A stretch of DNA of 64,000 nucleotides, from assembly GCF_001189965.1 (NCBI RefSeq), contig NZ_LFLU01000006.1, positions 176,873 through 240,872 on the forward strand, given 5' to 3'. A program made the position numbers and the translations under genes. This DNA comes from Herbaspirillum rhizosphaerae (GTDB taxonomy: Bacteria > Pseudomonadota > Gammaproteobacteria > Burkholderiales > Burkholderiaceae_D). Shown here one piece after another: positions 45,963 through 54,372 of the stretch (positions within the stretch are counted from its first letter, which is position 1; every line of letters begins with the position of its first letter). The notes below the pieces were generated by a model. The model searched no databases. It saw only the letters and a list, made by a program, of their open reading frames with translations, and was not told the origin of the DNA.

Positions 45963-47324
45963 TCAGATCACCGTCGCCAGCGCCAGGGTGAACAGCAAGG
46001 CCAGCACGGAAATGAGGGTTTCGCACACAGTCCAGGTCTTGAAGGTCTGCGGCACGGTCATGTTGAAGTACTCCTTGACCAGCCAGAAACCGCCGTCATT
46101 GACGTGCGACAGGATCAGCGAACCGGCGCCGGTCGCCAGCACCATCAGTTCCGGACGAGCGCCGCCGCCCGCCATCACAATCGGCGCCACGATGCCGCAA
46201 GCAGTGGTCATTGCCACGGTTGCCGAACCGGTCGCCACACGAATCAGCGCCGCCACGAACCAGCCCAGCAGCAACGGCGACAAGTGCGCGTCGGTTGCGA
46301 TGCCGACGATGGCCTTGGACACGCCGCCGTCCATCAGGATACGGCCGAAACCTGCGCCCGCACCGACCACCAGCGTGATGCTGGCGATCGGGCCCAGACA
46401 TTCGTTGGTGAACTTCAGAATGGCTTCACGATTGAAACCGCGCATCTTGCCGAAGGTGTAGAAGCTGACCAGCGTTGCAATCAGCAGCGCGATCACCGAG
46501 TTGCCGATCAGGCGCAGGAAGTCGTTGGCGAAGGTCTTCGGCGTGAAGAACACGTCCGCCCAGCTGCCGATCAGCATCAATGCCACCGGCAACAGGATGG
46601 TGAACAGCGTGATGCCAAAGCCCGGCAATTCGCGCTTGATTCCGCCATTTGCGCCCTGATCGACGAACTGGCCGATAAGCGGGTTATCCGGATCAGGAAT
46701 CACCACTTTCGACATCAGCTTGCCGAAGATCGGACCGGCGATGATCGCTGTCGGGATACCGACGATCAGCGCGTAGAGGATCGTACGGCCGATGTCTGCG
46801 TTGTAGGCAGTCACTGCCAGCAGCGCCGCAGGATGCGGCGGAATCAGGCCGTGCACCACCGACAAACCCGCCACCATCGGAATACCGACCAGCACCATCG
46901 AGGTGCCGGTGCGCTTGGCGACGTTGAATGCGATCGGGATCAGCAGCACGAAACCGACTTCAAAGAACACCGGCAAGCCGACGATGAACGCCACCGTCAT
47001 CATCGCCCAGTGCACGTTTTTTTCACCGAAGGCATTGATCATGGTGGTGGCAATGCGCTCCGCACCGCCCGACTCCGCCATCATCTTGCCCAGCATGGTG
47101 CCCAGGCCGACCACCAGTGCAATGTGCCCCAGCGTATTGCCGACGCCGGTTTCAAACGACTTGACGATAGCGCCCATCGGCATGCCGACCGACAAACCCA
47201 GGATCAGCGACACCACGATCAGGACGATGAACGGATTCATCTTGAACTTGGCGATCAACACGATCAACGCGATCACCGCGACCAGCGCGTAGATCAACAA
47301 CATGCTTCCTTGTACTGCTTCCAT
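45963..47324 (-). CDS. GntP-family permease (gluconate/D-serine/acidic sugar importer)
   Basis: A 453-residue inner-membrane H+ symporter of the GntP family with about 12-14 helices. Signature segments are SESGGAERIATTMINAFG-like near 82-100 and GLPVFFEVGFVLLIPIAFNV near 114-133, with GLSVVHGLIPPHPAAL and the RVATGSATVAMTTACGIVAP block near 350-369. The family carries gluconate, idonate, fructuronate and D-serine (DsdX). The start MEAVQGS at 47324 has GAGGAG eight bases upstream. It is co-directional with RidA, the N-acyl-D-amino-acid deacylase and the RpiR regulator. Its substrate is therefore probably an N-acylated D-amino or sugar amino acid rather than gluconate itself. Confidence 0.88.
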   Translation of the reverse strand: MEAVQGSMLLIYALVAVIALIVLIAKFKMNPFIVLIVVSLILGLSVGMPMGAIVKSFETGVGNTLGHIALVVGLGTMLGKMMAESGGAERIATTMINAFGEKNVHWAMMTVAFIVGLPVFFEVGFVLLIPIAFNVAKRTGTSMVLVGIPMVAGLSVVHGLIPPHPAALLAVTAYNADIGRTILYALIVGIPTAIIAGPIFGKLMSKVVIPDPDNPLIGQFVDQGANGGIKRELPGFGITLFTILLPVALMLIGSWADVFFTPKTFANDFLRLIGNSVIALLIATLVSFYTFGKMRGFNREAILKFTNECLGPIASITLVVGAGAGFGRILMDGGVSKAIVGIATDAHLSPLLLGWFVAALIRVATGSATVAMTTACGIVAPIVMAGGGARPELMVLATGAGSLILSHVNDGGFWLVKEYFNMTVPQTFKTWTVCETLISVLALLFTLALATVI

Positions 47325-47380
47325 TTTTGGTCTCCTCACCCCAACCAGGGTGTCACTCAACTAAGCAATCGGCGCCTGCA

Positions 47381-47764
47381 TCAGCGCTTGAATGCCACGC
47401 AATCCACTTCAACCTTGCAATCCACCACCATGGCCGATTGCACGCAGGCGCGCGCCGGCGGATTGGCGCCGAAGTATTCCTTGAAGACCTTGTTGAACGA
47501 TTGGAAATCGCGGGTATCGTCCAGCCAGACGCCGCAACGCACGACGTGCTCAGGACCGTAGCCGGCTTCCTTGAGGATTGCCAGGACGTTCTTGATCGCC
47601 TGGTGCGATTGCGCGACGATGCCGCCGTCGATCACCTCGCCGTTGACCATGGCCACCTGGCCGGAGACGTACAGCCAGCCGTCCGCTTCCACTGCGCGTG
47701 CAAAAGGCAGATGCTGACCGCCGGTACCGGTGCCGCCGTCGACGCCATATCGTTTGATGCTCAT
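47381..47764 (-). CDS. RidA-family enamine/imine deaminase
   Basis: A 127-residue RidA/YjgF-family protein. These trimers hydrolyse reactive 2-aminoacrylate-like enamines or imines released by PLP-dependent dehydratases. The catalytic arginine is at residue 105 in NPPARACVQ, and the DGWLYVSGQVAMVNGEVI block near 28-45 and the C-terminal VEVDCVAFKR are typical. Being next to a PLP deaminase/dehydratase gene, it would speed release of ammonia from that enzyme's enamine product. It lies 57 bp from the permease and 70 bp from the deacylase on the same strand. Confidence 0.9.
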   Translation of the reverse strand: MSIKRYGVDGGTGTGGQHLPFARAVEADGWLYVSGQVAMVNGEVIDGGIVAQSHQAIKNVLAILKEAGYGPEHVVRCGVWLDDTRDFQSFNKVFKEYFGANPPARACVQSAMVVDCKVEVDCVAFKR

Positions 47765-47834
47765 TGTGTAACTCCTTCAGATAAATGATCCGGTGCGCGG
47801 CGTATTGACCGCCCCGCTCCGGCGTTGCAATGAA

Positions 47835-49340
47835 TTAGTTTGCTGCAGCTTCTGCTGCGTCTTCCTGTATGCGGTTGCGCGCCAGGAAGCGCCCTGCGCG
47901 CTGGCCGGTCGCCTTCTTGTCCTCGCCGCGATACGACAGCACGCCGTTGACCCAGACCGCTTCGATGCCGTGGGCAGGCTGCATGGGATCGGTGAAGGTC
48001 GCGGCGTCGCGAATCGTCGTCGCATCGAACAACACCAGGTCGGCCCAATAGCCTTCCTTGACCAGGCCGCGATCGCTCAGGCCGAAACGCGAGGCCGACA
48101 GACCGGTCATCTTGCGCACCGCCACGGTGAGCGAAAACAGTTGCTGCTCGCGGCTGTAGTAACCCAGCACGCGCGGAAACGCACCCCACAGGCGCGGATG
48201 CGGCAGAGGATCGTTGGGCAGGCCGTCGGAGCCGATCACGGTCGAGGGATGGCGCAGGATGCGATTGACGTCGTCATCCGACATGCAGTGATAGACAGCG
48301 CCGGCCGGCATCAGGCGGCGCGCGGCTTCGGTCATGTCGACCTGCCATTCTTCGGCAATTTTTGCCAGCAGCTTGCCGCCCTGCTCCGGATGCGGCTCCG
48401 ACCAGGTTACCTGGATGTCGTAGGTGTCCGTGACTTGTTTGAGGTCCAGCGTCGAGGAGCTTGCCGTGTAGGGATAGCAATCGCAGCCGACATGCTGATG
48501 CTTCTCGGCCTGCTCCAGGGCTGCCAGCACTTCGCTGCTGCGGCCCCAGTTTTCCACGCCGGCGCATTTGAGATGGGAAATCACCACCGGCACGCGCGCA
48601 TGCTTGCCGATGCGGAAGGCTTCGTCCATGGCGTCGAGAATATCGGCAAATTCGCTGCGCAGATGCGTGGCGTACATGGCGCCGTATTCCGCCAGCGGTT
48701 CCGCCAGCGCCAGCACTTCTTCGGTCGGTGCATTGATCGCATTGCCATAGGCCAGACCGGTGCTCAGGCCCAGCGCGCCATGCTCCAGCGCTTCCGTCAG
48801 TTGGTCGCGCATGCCCTTGATTTCGGCGTCGGTCGCGGCGCGATCCAGGGTGTCCATATGATTGCTGCGCAGCGCCGTATGGCCGATCAGCGCCGCCACG
48901 TTCACGGACGGCTGCGCCGCTTCGATCGCCGCCACATAGCTGGAAAATGTCGGATAGGAGAACGCGCTGGACTGCCCCAGCAGATTCATCGGATCCGGCG
49001 GATCTCCCTTGAGCGTCACCGGCGCGGCGCTGATGCCGCAGTTGCCGACCACGACCGTGGTGACGCCCTGGGACAGTTTCGGAAACATCTCCGGCATGCG
49101 GATCACGTTGGTGTCGTCATGCGTATGCGCGTCGATGAAGCCCGGGCTCAATACCTTGCCCTTTGCATCGATCACATGATCGGCCTGCCAGTCCTGAAGG
49201 GAGCCGATGGCGGCAATGCGCCCGTCAAGCACGGCGACGTCGGCAACGACCGGGTCGGAGCCGCTGCCGTCAATCAGGAAAGCATTGCGAATCAGGGTGT
49301 CGCAATGTTGTGCAGGTGTGGAAGGTGTCGAGGTAGTCAT
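47835..49340 (-). CDS. dan: N-acyl-D-amino-acid deacylase (amidohydrolase superfamily)
   Basis: A 501-residue zinc amidohydrolase that removes the acyl group from N-acyl-D-amino acids. The metal site is visible: H72 and H74 in GFIDAHTHDDTNV, then C101 in VVGNCGISAAP (the cysteine ligand special to D-aminoacylases). Later histidines are in GHTALRSNHMD, MYATHLRSE and ISHLKCAG. The C-terminal beta-sandwich includes FGLSDRGLVKEGYWADLVLF. The start MTTSTPS at 49340 has GGAG seven bases upstream; an 18-codon upstream extension is not supported. It almost touches the RpiR gene. Because the partner genes belong to sugar-acid metabolism, N-acetyl-D-glucosaminate is a plausible substrate. Confidence 0.9.
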   Translation of the reverse strand: MTTSTPSTPAQHCDTLIRNAFLIDGSGSDPVVADVAVLDGRIAAIGSLQDWQADHVIDAKGKVLSPGFIDAHTHDDTNVIRMPEMFPKLSQGVTTVVVGNCGISAAPVTLKGDPPDPMNLLGQSSAFSYPTFSSYVAAIEAAQPSVNVAALIGHTALRSNHMDTLDRAATDAEIKGMRDQLTEALEHGALGLSTGLAYGNAINAPTEEVLALAEPLAEYGAMYATHLRSEFADILDAMDEAFRIGKHARVPVVISHLKCAGVENWGRSSEVLAALEQAEKHQHVGCDCYPYTASSSTLDLKQVTDTYDIQVTWSEPHPEQGGKLLAKIAEEWQVDMTEAARRLMPAGAVYHCMSDDDVNRILRHPSTVIGSDGLPNDPLPHPRLWGAFPRVLGYYSREQQLFSLTVAVRKMTGLSASRFGLSDRGLVKEGYWADLVLFDATTIRDAATFTDPMQPAHGIEAVWVNGVLSYRGEDKKATGQRAGRFLARNRIQEDAAEAAAN

Positions 49341-49341
49341 A

Positions 49342-50223
49342 TCAATCTCCGAGCGGCTGACGGTCGCCGCCGCCGCGATGCATGTCGAGTACATATTTGA
49401 GGCGTCGCAACTGCTCCTGGCTCCTATCCTTTTGCAGCAGCGCCAGTTCCAGCACCAGCATGTCCAGCGTCATCATCATGGCGTAGCGCGACGAGGACGG
49501 TTTGAAAATGAAATCGGTCTCCAGCGCTTTGATCGGCAACAGCACGTCGACCATGCCCGCCAGCGGCGAACCCAGGGCAGTGATGGCGACCATCTTGACG
49601 CCGTATTCTTTGGCGACCTCGCAGTTGGTGAGCAATTCAGGCACGTTGCCCGTGGTGGAAAACACCAGCAGCACGTCGTTCTTGTCCAGCGTCGCGGCGA
49701 CCATGCGCTGCAACAAGGCATCGTGGTAAGTCGCCACCGGCCGGCCCAGGCGCACCAGGCGGTAACGCGCTTCGTCCGACAACATGGTGGAACCGCCGCC
49801 CATGCCGAAGGAATAAATCATGCGTGCATCACGCAACAATTCGGCGGCGCGATGCAGGGCATCCGGATTGAGCAAGGCGCGATTGACTTCGAGCACCGCA
49901 TGGATGTCGTTATAGACGACATCGGCAAGCTCGGGCGGCTGCCCCGGCGGAATGGTCTTGACGCCGTCAAAAAATCGCTGGCCGACGGCAACCGCTTGCG
50001 CCAGCATGAATTTGAATTCGCGCACATCGCGGCACCCCATCGCTTTGGCAAAGCGGGTCACGCTGGCCAGGCTGACGCCGGCTTTTTGCGCGAGCTCGCC
50101 GATGCTGGCGCTGGCGGCGGTGGACAAGTCATTCAGGATCGCTTCGGCAACTTTTTGCTCGGCCAGACGCAATTGTCCGCTACGCTCAGTAATGCGTGAA
50201 ACAATGTCAAAAGCTTGTGCCAT
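49342..50223 (-). CDS. RpiR/MurR-family regulator (HTH + SIS domain)
   Basis: A 293-residue regulator with an N-terminal HTH_6 domain at about 5-80 (AASASIGELAQKAGVSLASV followed by TRFAKAMGCRDVREFK) and a C-terminal SIS domain at about 125-265 (IYSFGMGGGSTMLSDEARYR and VLLVFSTTGNVPELL). SIS domains in this family sense phosphosugars; HexR, for example, binds 2-keto-3-deoxy-6-phosphogluconate. It is divergent from the PLP-enzyme gene across 176 bp that hold a GTGTTA/TAACAC inverted repeat. It therefore probably controls both arms of the locus, with a phosphorylated sugar acid as the signal. Confidence 0.9.
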   Translation of the reverse strand: MAQAFDIVSRITERSGQLRLAEQKVAEAILNDLSTAASASIGELAQKAGVSLASVTRFAKAMGCRDVREFKFMLAQAVAVGQRFFDGVKTIPPGQPPELADVVYNDIHAVLEVNRALLNPDALHRAAELLRDARMIYSFGMGGGSTMLSDEARYRLVRLGRPVATYHDALLQRMVAATLDKNDVLLVFSTTGNVPELLTNCEVAKEYGVKMVAITALGSPLAGMVDVLLPIKALETDFIFKPSSSRYAMMMTLDMLVLELALLQKDRSQEQLRRLKYVLDMHRGGGDRQPLGD

Positions 50224-50317
50224 GGCGTTGAATGCAGTCTCGATGGTGGCTCCACGCTTCCCGGCGGTGCTTTACAGTGCTTGAACAAAGCCTGAATGGG
50301 GCGTGAAAGAATTTTTC

Positions 50318-50334
50318 GTGTTAGTTTATAACAC
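50318..50334. promoter_or_regulatory. candidate RpiR operator in the divergent region
   Basis: GTGTTA, five bases, TAACAC: a 17-bp inverted repeat midway between the RpiR gene and the PLP-enzyme gene. Its TGTTATAAACTAACA-like core on the minus strand fits the TGTnA-N-TnACA style seen for RpiR-family sites. Confidence 0.5.
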
Positions 50335-50399
50335 ACTTCCAACATAGTAAATTCAGGACTATCATTACGTCAAATCAAATTTTTGAGGAGAAATTCAAG

Positions 50400-51695
50400 A
50401 TGAGTGATACAAACTACCAGAACACTTGGCAAAGCGGCATCATCGATCCGCTCAACAAGGGCATCGGCACCTTGGCGGCGCCTGTGGCGCCCAACGCAGC
50501 CAACGCCCTGCCCTGGAATCTCCTCAACGAAGACCTGAGCCTGCCGACCGCTGTTCTGTACGAAGAACGCCTGTCGCACAATCTGGACTGGATGCAGCGC
50601 TTCGTCACGGAATACGGCGTCAAGCTGGCGCCGCACGGCAAGACTACCATGGCGCCGAAGCTGTTCGCGCGCCAGCTGGCAACCGGCGCCTGGGGCATCA
50701 CCCTGGCTACCGCGCATCAGACCCAGGTAGCCTACCACCACGGCGTGCGCCGCGTGCTGATGGCCAATCAGCTGGTCGGCAAGCAGAACATGAACATCAT
50801 CTCGGGCCTGCTGGAAGATCCGTCCTTTGAATTCTTCTGCCTGGTCGATTCGGCCGACCTGGTCGATCAGCTCGGCCGCTTCTTCTCGGCGCGCAAGCAA
50901 ACCCTGAACGTGCTGCTGGAACTGGGCCCCGTCGGCGGCCGCACCGGCGTGCGCAACAACGAACAACAAGCCACCGTGCTGGCTGCGGTCAAACGCTGGG
51001 AAGGCAGCATCGCGCTGTCGGGCATCGAAGTGTACGAAGGCGTGTTGAAAGAAGAAGCCGACATCCGCCTGTTCTTGCAGCGCGCGGTGCAATGCGCCAA
51101 GGATCTGGCCGGCGAAGGCTATTTCAGCCATCGCTCGGCGCAAAAGCCGGTCGTGCTGACCGGCGCCGGCTCGGCCTGGTACGACGTGGTCGCCGAAGAA
51201 TTCGCCGGCGCCGACATCGGCGTCCCGCTGGATGTGGTGCTGCGTCCCGGCTGCTATCTGACGCATGACGTCGGCGTCTACCGCGCCGCGCAGGAACAGA
51301 TCCAGACGCGCAACCCGGTGGCAAAGAAAATGCGCAGCGAGCTGCTTCCGGCGCTGCAACTGTGGGCTTACGTGCAATCGATTCCCGAATCCGACAAAGC
51401 CATCATCACGCTGGGCAAACGCGACGCGGCGTTCGACGCCGGGCTGCCGCTGCCGGTCAAACTTTTTCGCCCCGACCGGGATACGGCGCCGGTCAATTCG
51501 CCCCTGCACTGGGAAGTCACCGGCATGATGGACCAGCATGCCTACCTGAAGATCCATGCGGGCGACGACATCAAGGTCGGCGACATGATCGCTTTCGACA
51601 TTTCGCACCCTTGCCTGACCTTCGACAAATGGCGTCATCTGCCGGTACTGGACGGCAAGTTCAACGTTATCGACGTGGTACAAACCTTTTTCTGA
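50400..51695 (+). CDS. fold-type III PLP deaminase/dehydratase (DSD1-like)
   Basis: A 431-residue PLP enzyme of the alanine-racemase fold, related to eukaryotic-type D-serine dehydratase, D-threonine aldolase and D-glucosaminate dehydratase. The Schiff-base lysine is K81 in LAPHGKTTMAPKL. The C-terminal beta domain has the zinc pair H403 and C405 in ISHPCLTFDKW, which marks the dehydratase branch rather than racemases. The product would be a 2-keto acid plus ammonia. A GAGGAG site lies upstream. It starts an operon with a 2-keto-3-deoxygluconate-type kinase 16 bp later. With D-glucosaminate as substrate it would yield 2-keto-3-deoxygluconate, exactly the substrate of that kinase. Confidence 0.87.
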   Translation: MSDTNYQNTWQSGIIDPLNKGIGTLAAPVAPNAANALPWNLLNEDLSLPTAVLYEERLSHNLDWMQRFVTEYGVKLAPHGKTTMAPKLFARQLATGAWGITLATAHQTQVAYHHGVRRVLMANQLVGKQNMNIISGLLEDPSFEFFCLVDSADLVDQLGRFFSARKQTLNVLLELGPVGGRTGVRNNEQQATVLAAVKRWEGSIALSGIEVYEGVLKEEADIRLFLQRAVQCAKDLAGEGYFSHRSAQKPVVLTGAGSAWYDVVAEEFAGADIGVPLDVVLRPGCYLTHDVGVYRAAQEQIQTRNPVAKKMRSELLPALQLWAYVQSIPESDKAIITLGKRDAAFDAGLPLPVKLFRPDRDTAPVNSPLHWEVTGMMDQHAYLKIHAGDDIKVGDMIAFDISHPCLTFDKWRHLPVLDGKFNVIDVVQTFF

Positions 51696-51711
51696 GCAAC
51701 GGCATCACATC

Positions 51712-52635
51712 ATGAGCAAGAAAATCCTCGCCTACGGCGAAGCAATGGTGGAATTCAACCAGAGCATCGAAAACCCGCGCTATTACCTGGAAGGCTTCGG
51801 CGGCGACACCTCCAACTTCTGCATCGCCGCAGCGCGCCAGGGCGCCGATACCGGCTATGTCAGCGCCGTCGGCGACGACCATTTCGGCAAGAGCCTGCAA
51901 GCACTGTGGCGCACCGAAAAAGTCGACACGACGCACGTCGGCGTGATGCCGGGCGTGGCGTCGGGCGTCTACGTCGTCACGCATGACGACGACGGCCATC
52001 ACTTCAACTACCTGCGCACCGGCTCCGCCGCCAGCCGTTACACCACCGCGCAATTGCCTTTGCAGGCGATTGCCGACGCCAAGGTGCTGCATTTGTCCGG
52101 CATCAGCCTGGCCATCAGCGAAAGCGCCTGCGACGCCGGCCTGGCCGCCATGGCGCATGCGCGCAAAAGCGGCACGCTGACCTCGCTCGACACCAACCTG
52201 CGCCTGCGCCTGTGGCCGCTCGAACGCGCGCGCGCAAAAATGGCGGAAGCCTTCGCCCTGTGCGATATCTGCCTCCCCAGCTGGGAAGACGTCAGCGCAC
52301 TGACCGGGCTGGACGACCGCGACGCCATCGTCGACAAATTGCTGGCCTATGGGATCAAGCTGGTGGCCTTCAAACTGGGCAAGGAAGGCTGCTACGTCGC
52401 AACGCCGACCGAGCGCCGGCTGGTGGCGCCGCATGTGGTCGATGCGCTGGACGCCACCGGTGCGGGCGATTGCTTCGGCGGCGCTTTCATCGCGCAGATC
52501 GTTGAAGGCAAGGATCCGTTCACTGCAGCACGCTATGCCAATGTGGCGGCAGCCATCTCAACCACCGGTTATGGCGCGGTCGCGCCGATTCCGCTGGCGG
52601 ATCAGGTCAATACCGTCGTCAGCCGCCTCGGCTGA
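51712..52635 (+). CDS. kdgK: PfkB-family sugar kinase, 2-keto-3-deoxygluconokinase type
   Basis: A 307-residue PfkB/ribokinase-fold kinase. Visible are the N-terminal YGEAMVEFNQSIENPRYYLE and GGDTSNFCIAAARQGADTGY segments. The C-terminal signature DATGAGDCFGGAF at 247-259 contains the catalytic base D253. The closest match by eye is KdgK, which phosphorylates 2-keto-3-deoxygluconate to the 6-phosphate for the Entner-Doudoroff pathway. It is co-transcribed with the PLP enzyme upstream and followed by a terminator. No KDPG aldolase gene is in the window, so the last step would use a gene elsewhere. A different keto-sugar specificity cannot be excluded. Confidence 0.86.
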   Translation: MSKKILAYGEAMVEFNQSIENPRYYLEGFGGDTSNFCIAAARQGADTGYVSAVGDDHFGKSLQALWRTEKVDTTHVGVMPGVASGVYVVTHDDDGHHFNYLRTGSAASRYTTAQLPLQAIADAKVLHLSGISLAISESACDAGLAAMAHARKSGTLTSLDTNLRLRLWPLERARAKMAEAFALCDICLPSWEDVSALTGLDDRDAIVDKLLAYGIKLVAFKLGKEGCYVATPTERRLVAPHVVDALDATGAGDCFGGAFIAQIVEGKDPFTAARYANVAAAISTTGYGAVAPIPLADQVNTVVSRLG

Positions 52636-52656
52636 GCAACACGGCTTTCGCAATGA

Positions 52657-52697
52657 AAAAGAGCGACGAGGATTAAACCTGTCGCTCTTTTCTTTTT
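52657..52697 (+). terminator. intrinsic terminator after the kinase gene
   Basis: AAAAGAGCGAC, a 13-base loop, GTCGCTCTTTT and then CTTTTT. It ends the PLP enzyme-kinase operon and, read on the minus strand, can also stop the TPR-methyltransferase transcript. Confidence 0.85.
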
Positions 52698-52749
52698 AGG
52701 GGCAGTCCGGCATCGTCGGACACCTGTCGTGCCATATTTCGCCGACGCC

Positions 52750-54087
52750 TTAGCGTTTGCGTTGCGCGACCACCACCATTCCCACTACAGGCTGCCTGAT
52801 TTCTTCGCGCAGCACGACATCCTTGATGCTCAGCAAATCGAAACCGTAGCGGCTCAGGCAACGCGTGACATACGCTGCGCTGTGCCGATAGCGGCCGCTC
52901 GGATGCAAGGAGAATCCGGCATCTTTCACCTCATCCTCGGCTGCCGTCTCGACGGTGAACAGGAAATAGCCGTGCTCCCGCAATGTGCTGGCGACTTTAT
53001 CAAAGACCGTTTCCAGACCGCCGAAATAGATCATCGTGTCGGCTGAAAAGACCAGATCAAAGGCGCCGCTCTTTCCGGTCATGTAGTCGGTCACTTCCTG
53101 CTTGACGAGCTGGTCGTAGCCGCCGCGCGCCTCGGCCTGCGCCAGCATCTTTCCGGACAGATCGACGCCGGTCAGCGAGCGCGCATAAGGAGCGATAATC
53201 GGTTCGCACAAGCCGGTGCCGCAACCGATATCGAGCACATCGAATTGCTGCGCCGGCGCATCGATGACCTGCAGCGCCTGCTGCATCAATTCCGGGCCGC
53301 GATACGCCAGGCTGTCGACCAGATTGGCGTTGAAGGTTTCGGCGTAGCGATCGAAGTGCTTTTCGATATAACTGTCCGACGCCCGCTCCGGCACGTCTTG
53401 CTGTGCGCAGGCGGCAAACATGTGCACCGGAATCGGATTGCCGGGCTCTTCCGCCATCCATTGGCGATAGTGATCGGCGGCTTCCTGCAGGCGGCCCAAG
53501 AAATAATACGAAATGCCGAGCATCTGCTTGGACTTGCCCTCATGCGGGGGCAACACGAAAGCGCGGCATTGGTAATGCGCGCCGTTCATCTTGTCGCCGG
53601 CGGCCTCATAGATATTGCCGAGATGGATCAGCGCGGGACCAAAATCGGGGACCAGCTCCAGCGCCTGTTTGAAGGAGTGAATCGCAGCTTCGGTGTCGCC
53701 ATGCTGAAGCTGCGACGAACCGAGGTTGTTCCAGACGACGTGGTCGCCCGGCTCCGCATCCAGCGAGGCCTGGTAGGCCTCCGATGCTTCCTCAAATTCG
53801 CGCAACCCGAACAGCACGTTGCCGAGATCGTTGTGCCAGTTGGCGTTATCCGGCTGCAACGCGCAAGACAGGCGGATATTCTGCACGCCTTCGCCGTCCT
53901 GGCCGTTCTGATAGAGAAAGATGCCGAGGTAATGCAATGCGATCGGCTGCAGCGGATCCTGCACCAGCACGTCGCGATAGATCTTTTCCGCCTTTTCAAG
54001 ATCGCCTGCGGTATGAAAACCGATCGCCTGCTCCAATGACTGCAGCAGCGCGTCGCTACCCGCTCCCACCTGGGAAAGAGACTCCAT
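52750..54087 (-). CDS. TPR-repeat protein fused to a class I methyltransferase
   Basis: A 445-residue protein with two parts. Residues 1-190 are tandem tetratricopeptide repeats (units such as ALHYLGIFLYQNGQDGEGVQ and VVWNNLGSSQLQHGDTEAAI). Residues 240-445 are a SAM-dependent methyltransferase with motif I VLDIGCGTGLCEP and a DLVFSADTMIYFGGLE motif. The layout resembles putative TPR-domain methyltransferases of unknown target; the TPR part should bind a protein partner. The start MESLSQ at 54087 has AGGA eight bases upstream, and a frame running further upstream shows no ribosome-binding site. It stands alone on the minus strand. Confidence 0.85.
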   Translation of the reverse strand: MESLSQVGAGSDALLQSLEQAIGFHTAGDLEKAEKIYRDVLVQDPLQPIALHYLGIFLYQNGQDGEGVQNIRLSCALQPDNANWHNDLGNVLFGLREFEEASEAYQASLDAEPGDHVVWNNLGSSQLQHGDTEAAIHSFKQALELVPDFGPALIHLGNIYEAAGDKMNGAHYQCRAFVLPPHEGKSKQMLGISYYFLGRLQEAADHYRQWMAEEPGNPIPVHMFAACAQQDVPERASDSYIEKHFDRYAETFNANLVDSLAYRGPELMQQALQVIDAPAQQFDVLDIGCGTGLCEPIIAPYARSLTGVDLSGKMLAQAEARGGYDQLVKQEVTDYMTGKSGAFDLVFSADTMIYFGGLETVFDKVASTLREHGYFLFTVETAAEDEVKDAGFSLHPSGRYRHSAAYVTRCLSRYGFDLLSIKDVVLREEIRQPVVGMVVVAQRKR

Positions 54088-54318
54088 GAGCATGTTCCTG
54101 TGACTTAGAACCGCTGACAAAACGCCGCCGTCTGCATCGGCGCACCTTGCCATCGGCGTTTTGTTAGCAGCTTTTGTTCTGATTCGGAGATACACTTGCC
54201 CGGCAGAAACGCATCGGATAGCGAACATTTCAGCACAATGCGCGATTCGCAAGACAAGCGGCTGATGGTTCGTCGCAGGGACACCGCACATTCTTACAAT
54301 ATTTTCTGCAAGAAGCAA

Positions 54319-54352
54319 AAAAAGCTTTCAGACGTGCGTCGGAAAGCTTTTT
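54319..54352 (-). terminator. intrinsic terminator of the MocR gene
   Basis: AAAAGCTTTC, 12-base loop, GAAAGCTTTT, with a run of six to seven T on the minus strand, 20 bp after the MocR stop. Confidence 0.85.
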
Positions 54353-54372
54353 CGACATGGGAAAACCGGACT

